64,000 nt of DNA from JABDMH01 sp965223165 (GTDB lineage Bacteria > Bacteroidota > Bacteroidia > Chitinophagales > Saprospiraceae). The stretch is from the NCBI GenBank assembly GCA_965223165.1, contig CBDCVQ010000017.1, positions 62,001-126,000 on the forward strand, read 5' to 3'. Positions 63,151 through 64,000 of this stretch are shown piece after piece; within the stretch, counting starts at the first letter, position 1, and the number at the start of each line of letters is the position of its first letter. Position numbers and translations under genes: made by a program. The notes below the pieces were generated by a model. That model searched no databases, was not told the DNA's origin, and was given only the letters and a program-made list of their open reading frames with translations.

Positions 63151-64000
63151 ATGAAAGCCGCATTGATAGAGCAGACCAGACGAAAGATCATTCATGTAGA
63201 TATGGATGCTTTCTTTGCCTCGGTAGAACAACGCGATTATCCTGAGCTCCGCGGAAAACCCGTCGTCGTGGGCGGTGATGGCAAGCGATCCGTTGTTGCC
63301 GCCGCTAGCTACGAGGCACGCAGGTTTGGGATTCACAGCGCAATGCCCATGGCGCTGGCCAAGCAAAAGTGCCAAGATCTAAGGATCGTACCGCATCGTT
63401 TTCAGGTCTATCAGGAAGTATCTTCGCAGATCCGCGCCATTTTTGAGGATTATACCGATCTGGTGGAGCCATTGTCACTTGATGAAGCCTACCTGGATGT
63501 GACGCAAAACAAAAAGCAGATGAGGTCGGCTACATTGATCGCCAAGGAAATCAAGGTCCGAGTCAAAGAGAGGACATCCTTGACTTGCACGGCTGGTGTT
63601 TCGATCAATAAGTTTCTAGCCAAGATTGCCTCCGATATGAATAAACCAGATGGACTGACCGTCATCAAGCCAGATCAGGTGGCGGACTTTATCAAGACCC
63701 TACCCATCGAGAAGTTTTACGGGGTGGGTAGGGTGACCGCTGACAAGATGCAACGGCTGAAAATCTACAACGGCGGAGATCTGCAGCGACTGACAGAATT
63801 GGAGCTGGTCCAGAAATTTGGCAAAGCTGGCCGTTACTATTATCAGGTTTGTCGAGGTATTGATGAACGCCCGGTGCTACCTACTCGCATTAGGAAATCC
63901 ATCAGCATTGAGCGCACATTTGAAGAGAATATGACGGAGCAGGCTGAGGTCATGAGTACCCTCGAGCGCCTCTGTAGGCAGTTGGTGGACTCGCTGCTGC
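63151..64000 (+). CDS. dinB: DNA polymerase IV, 3' truncated by window edge
   Basis: A Y-family translesion polymerase. 283 residues are visible, running off the window in the little-finger domain; full length is usually ~350-420. Catalytic acids are Asp17 (HVDMDAFFASVEQ, Met1 at 63151) and Asp111-Glu112 (LSLDEAYLDV). GVSINKFLAKIASDMNKP and YGVGRVTADKM are further family blocks. An earlier ATG at 63106 is in frame but would leave only 40 bp for the divergent promoters, so 63151 is preferred. LexA control could not be seen. Confidence 0.95.
   Translation, partial: MKAALIEQTRRKIIHVDMDAFFASVEQRDYPELRGKPVVVGGDGKRSVVAAASYEARRFGIHSAMPMALAKQKCQDLRIVPHRFQVYQEVSSQIRAIFEDYTDLVEPLSLDEAYLDVTQNKKQMRSATLIAKEIKVRVKERTSLTCTAGVSINKFLAKIASDMNKPDGLTVIKPDQVADFIKTLPIEKFYGVGRVTADKMQRLKIYNGGDLQRLTELELVQKFGKAGRYYYQVCRGIDERPVLPTRIRKSISIERTFEENMTEQAEVMSTLERLCRQLVDSLL

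Overview
This window is chromosomal DNA of a Bacteroidota bacterium, most likely a member of the Saprospiria (Lewinella/Haliscomenobacter-like). The evidence is three LytTR response regulators with LytS-type kinases, a type IX secretion C-terminal domain, family types typical of the phylum (DUF5916, DUF3822, DUF5777, TlpA with an N-terminal DUF4369-like region, SusD-free secreted proteins), few Shine-Dalgarno sequences, several GTG/TTG starts, and TAnnTTTG -7 promoter boxes. Gene density is high and most of the window is ordinary core chromosome. No tRNA, rRNA or CRISPR array was recognised.

Layout. 1-13.4 kb: a 5'-truncated LytTR regulator; a ferredoxin-class III cyclase-globin fusion; a DUF5916 outer-membrane protein; an unrecognised secreted protein; a Tat-exported Gfo/Idh/MocA oxidoreductase with a sodium:solute symporter; a helical-repeat protein; and a large T9SS-exported adhesin-like protein. 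13.5-20.2 kb: a fructosamine-kinase-type gene split by an IS66 element, which itself carries an IS4-type element in tnpB and an IS1634-type element in tnpC. All three insertions have clean ends and target duplications, and each disrupted frame can be rejoined exactly on paper. 20.3-23.1 kb: a LytS/LytTR pair upstream of that broken kinase gene, then a tandem array of a ~292-297 bp intergenic repeat lying between two divergent promoters.

23.1-34.7 kb: core metabolism on the plus strand (folE, fabD, algH/yqgE, an ABC-F ATPase, a nitrilase), then on the minus strand a RluA-type pseudouridine synthase and a RibF-glycosyltransferase fusion, then a plus-strand run of mrp/apbC, a NifU-type scaffold, pyrF, an MmcQ/YjbR protein and an FAD oxidoreductase. 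34.8-50 kb: a 1987-residue alpha-2-macroglobulin with a thioester motif, a DUF697/SHOCT membrane protein, tsaD, a DUF3822 gene overlapping an RsmD-type methyltransferase, argS, glnS and a lipoprotein.

50-64 kb: pyrR-pyrB, a TlpA-like thiol-disulfide protein, and a plus-strand block holding two YceI-like proteins around a beta-propeller sensor kinase/LytTR pair, a cytochrome-like lipoprotein, an OB-fold protein and a DUF5777 barrel. After these come a 230-bp inverted-repeat element with two strong hairpins, a sterol-desaturase-family protein with a rhodanese, a TIGR02206-type membrane protein, and DNA polymerase IV running off the right edge.

The most unusual items are the ferredoxin-cyclase-globin protein, the RibF-glycosyltransferase fusion, the three-deep nested insertion, and two families of structured intergenic repeats.
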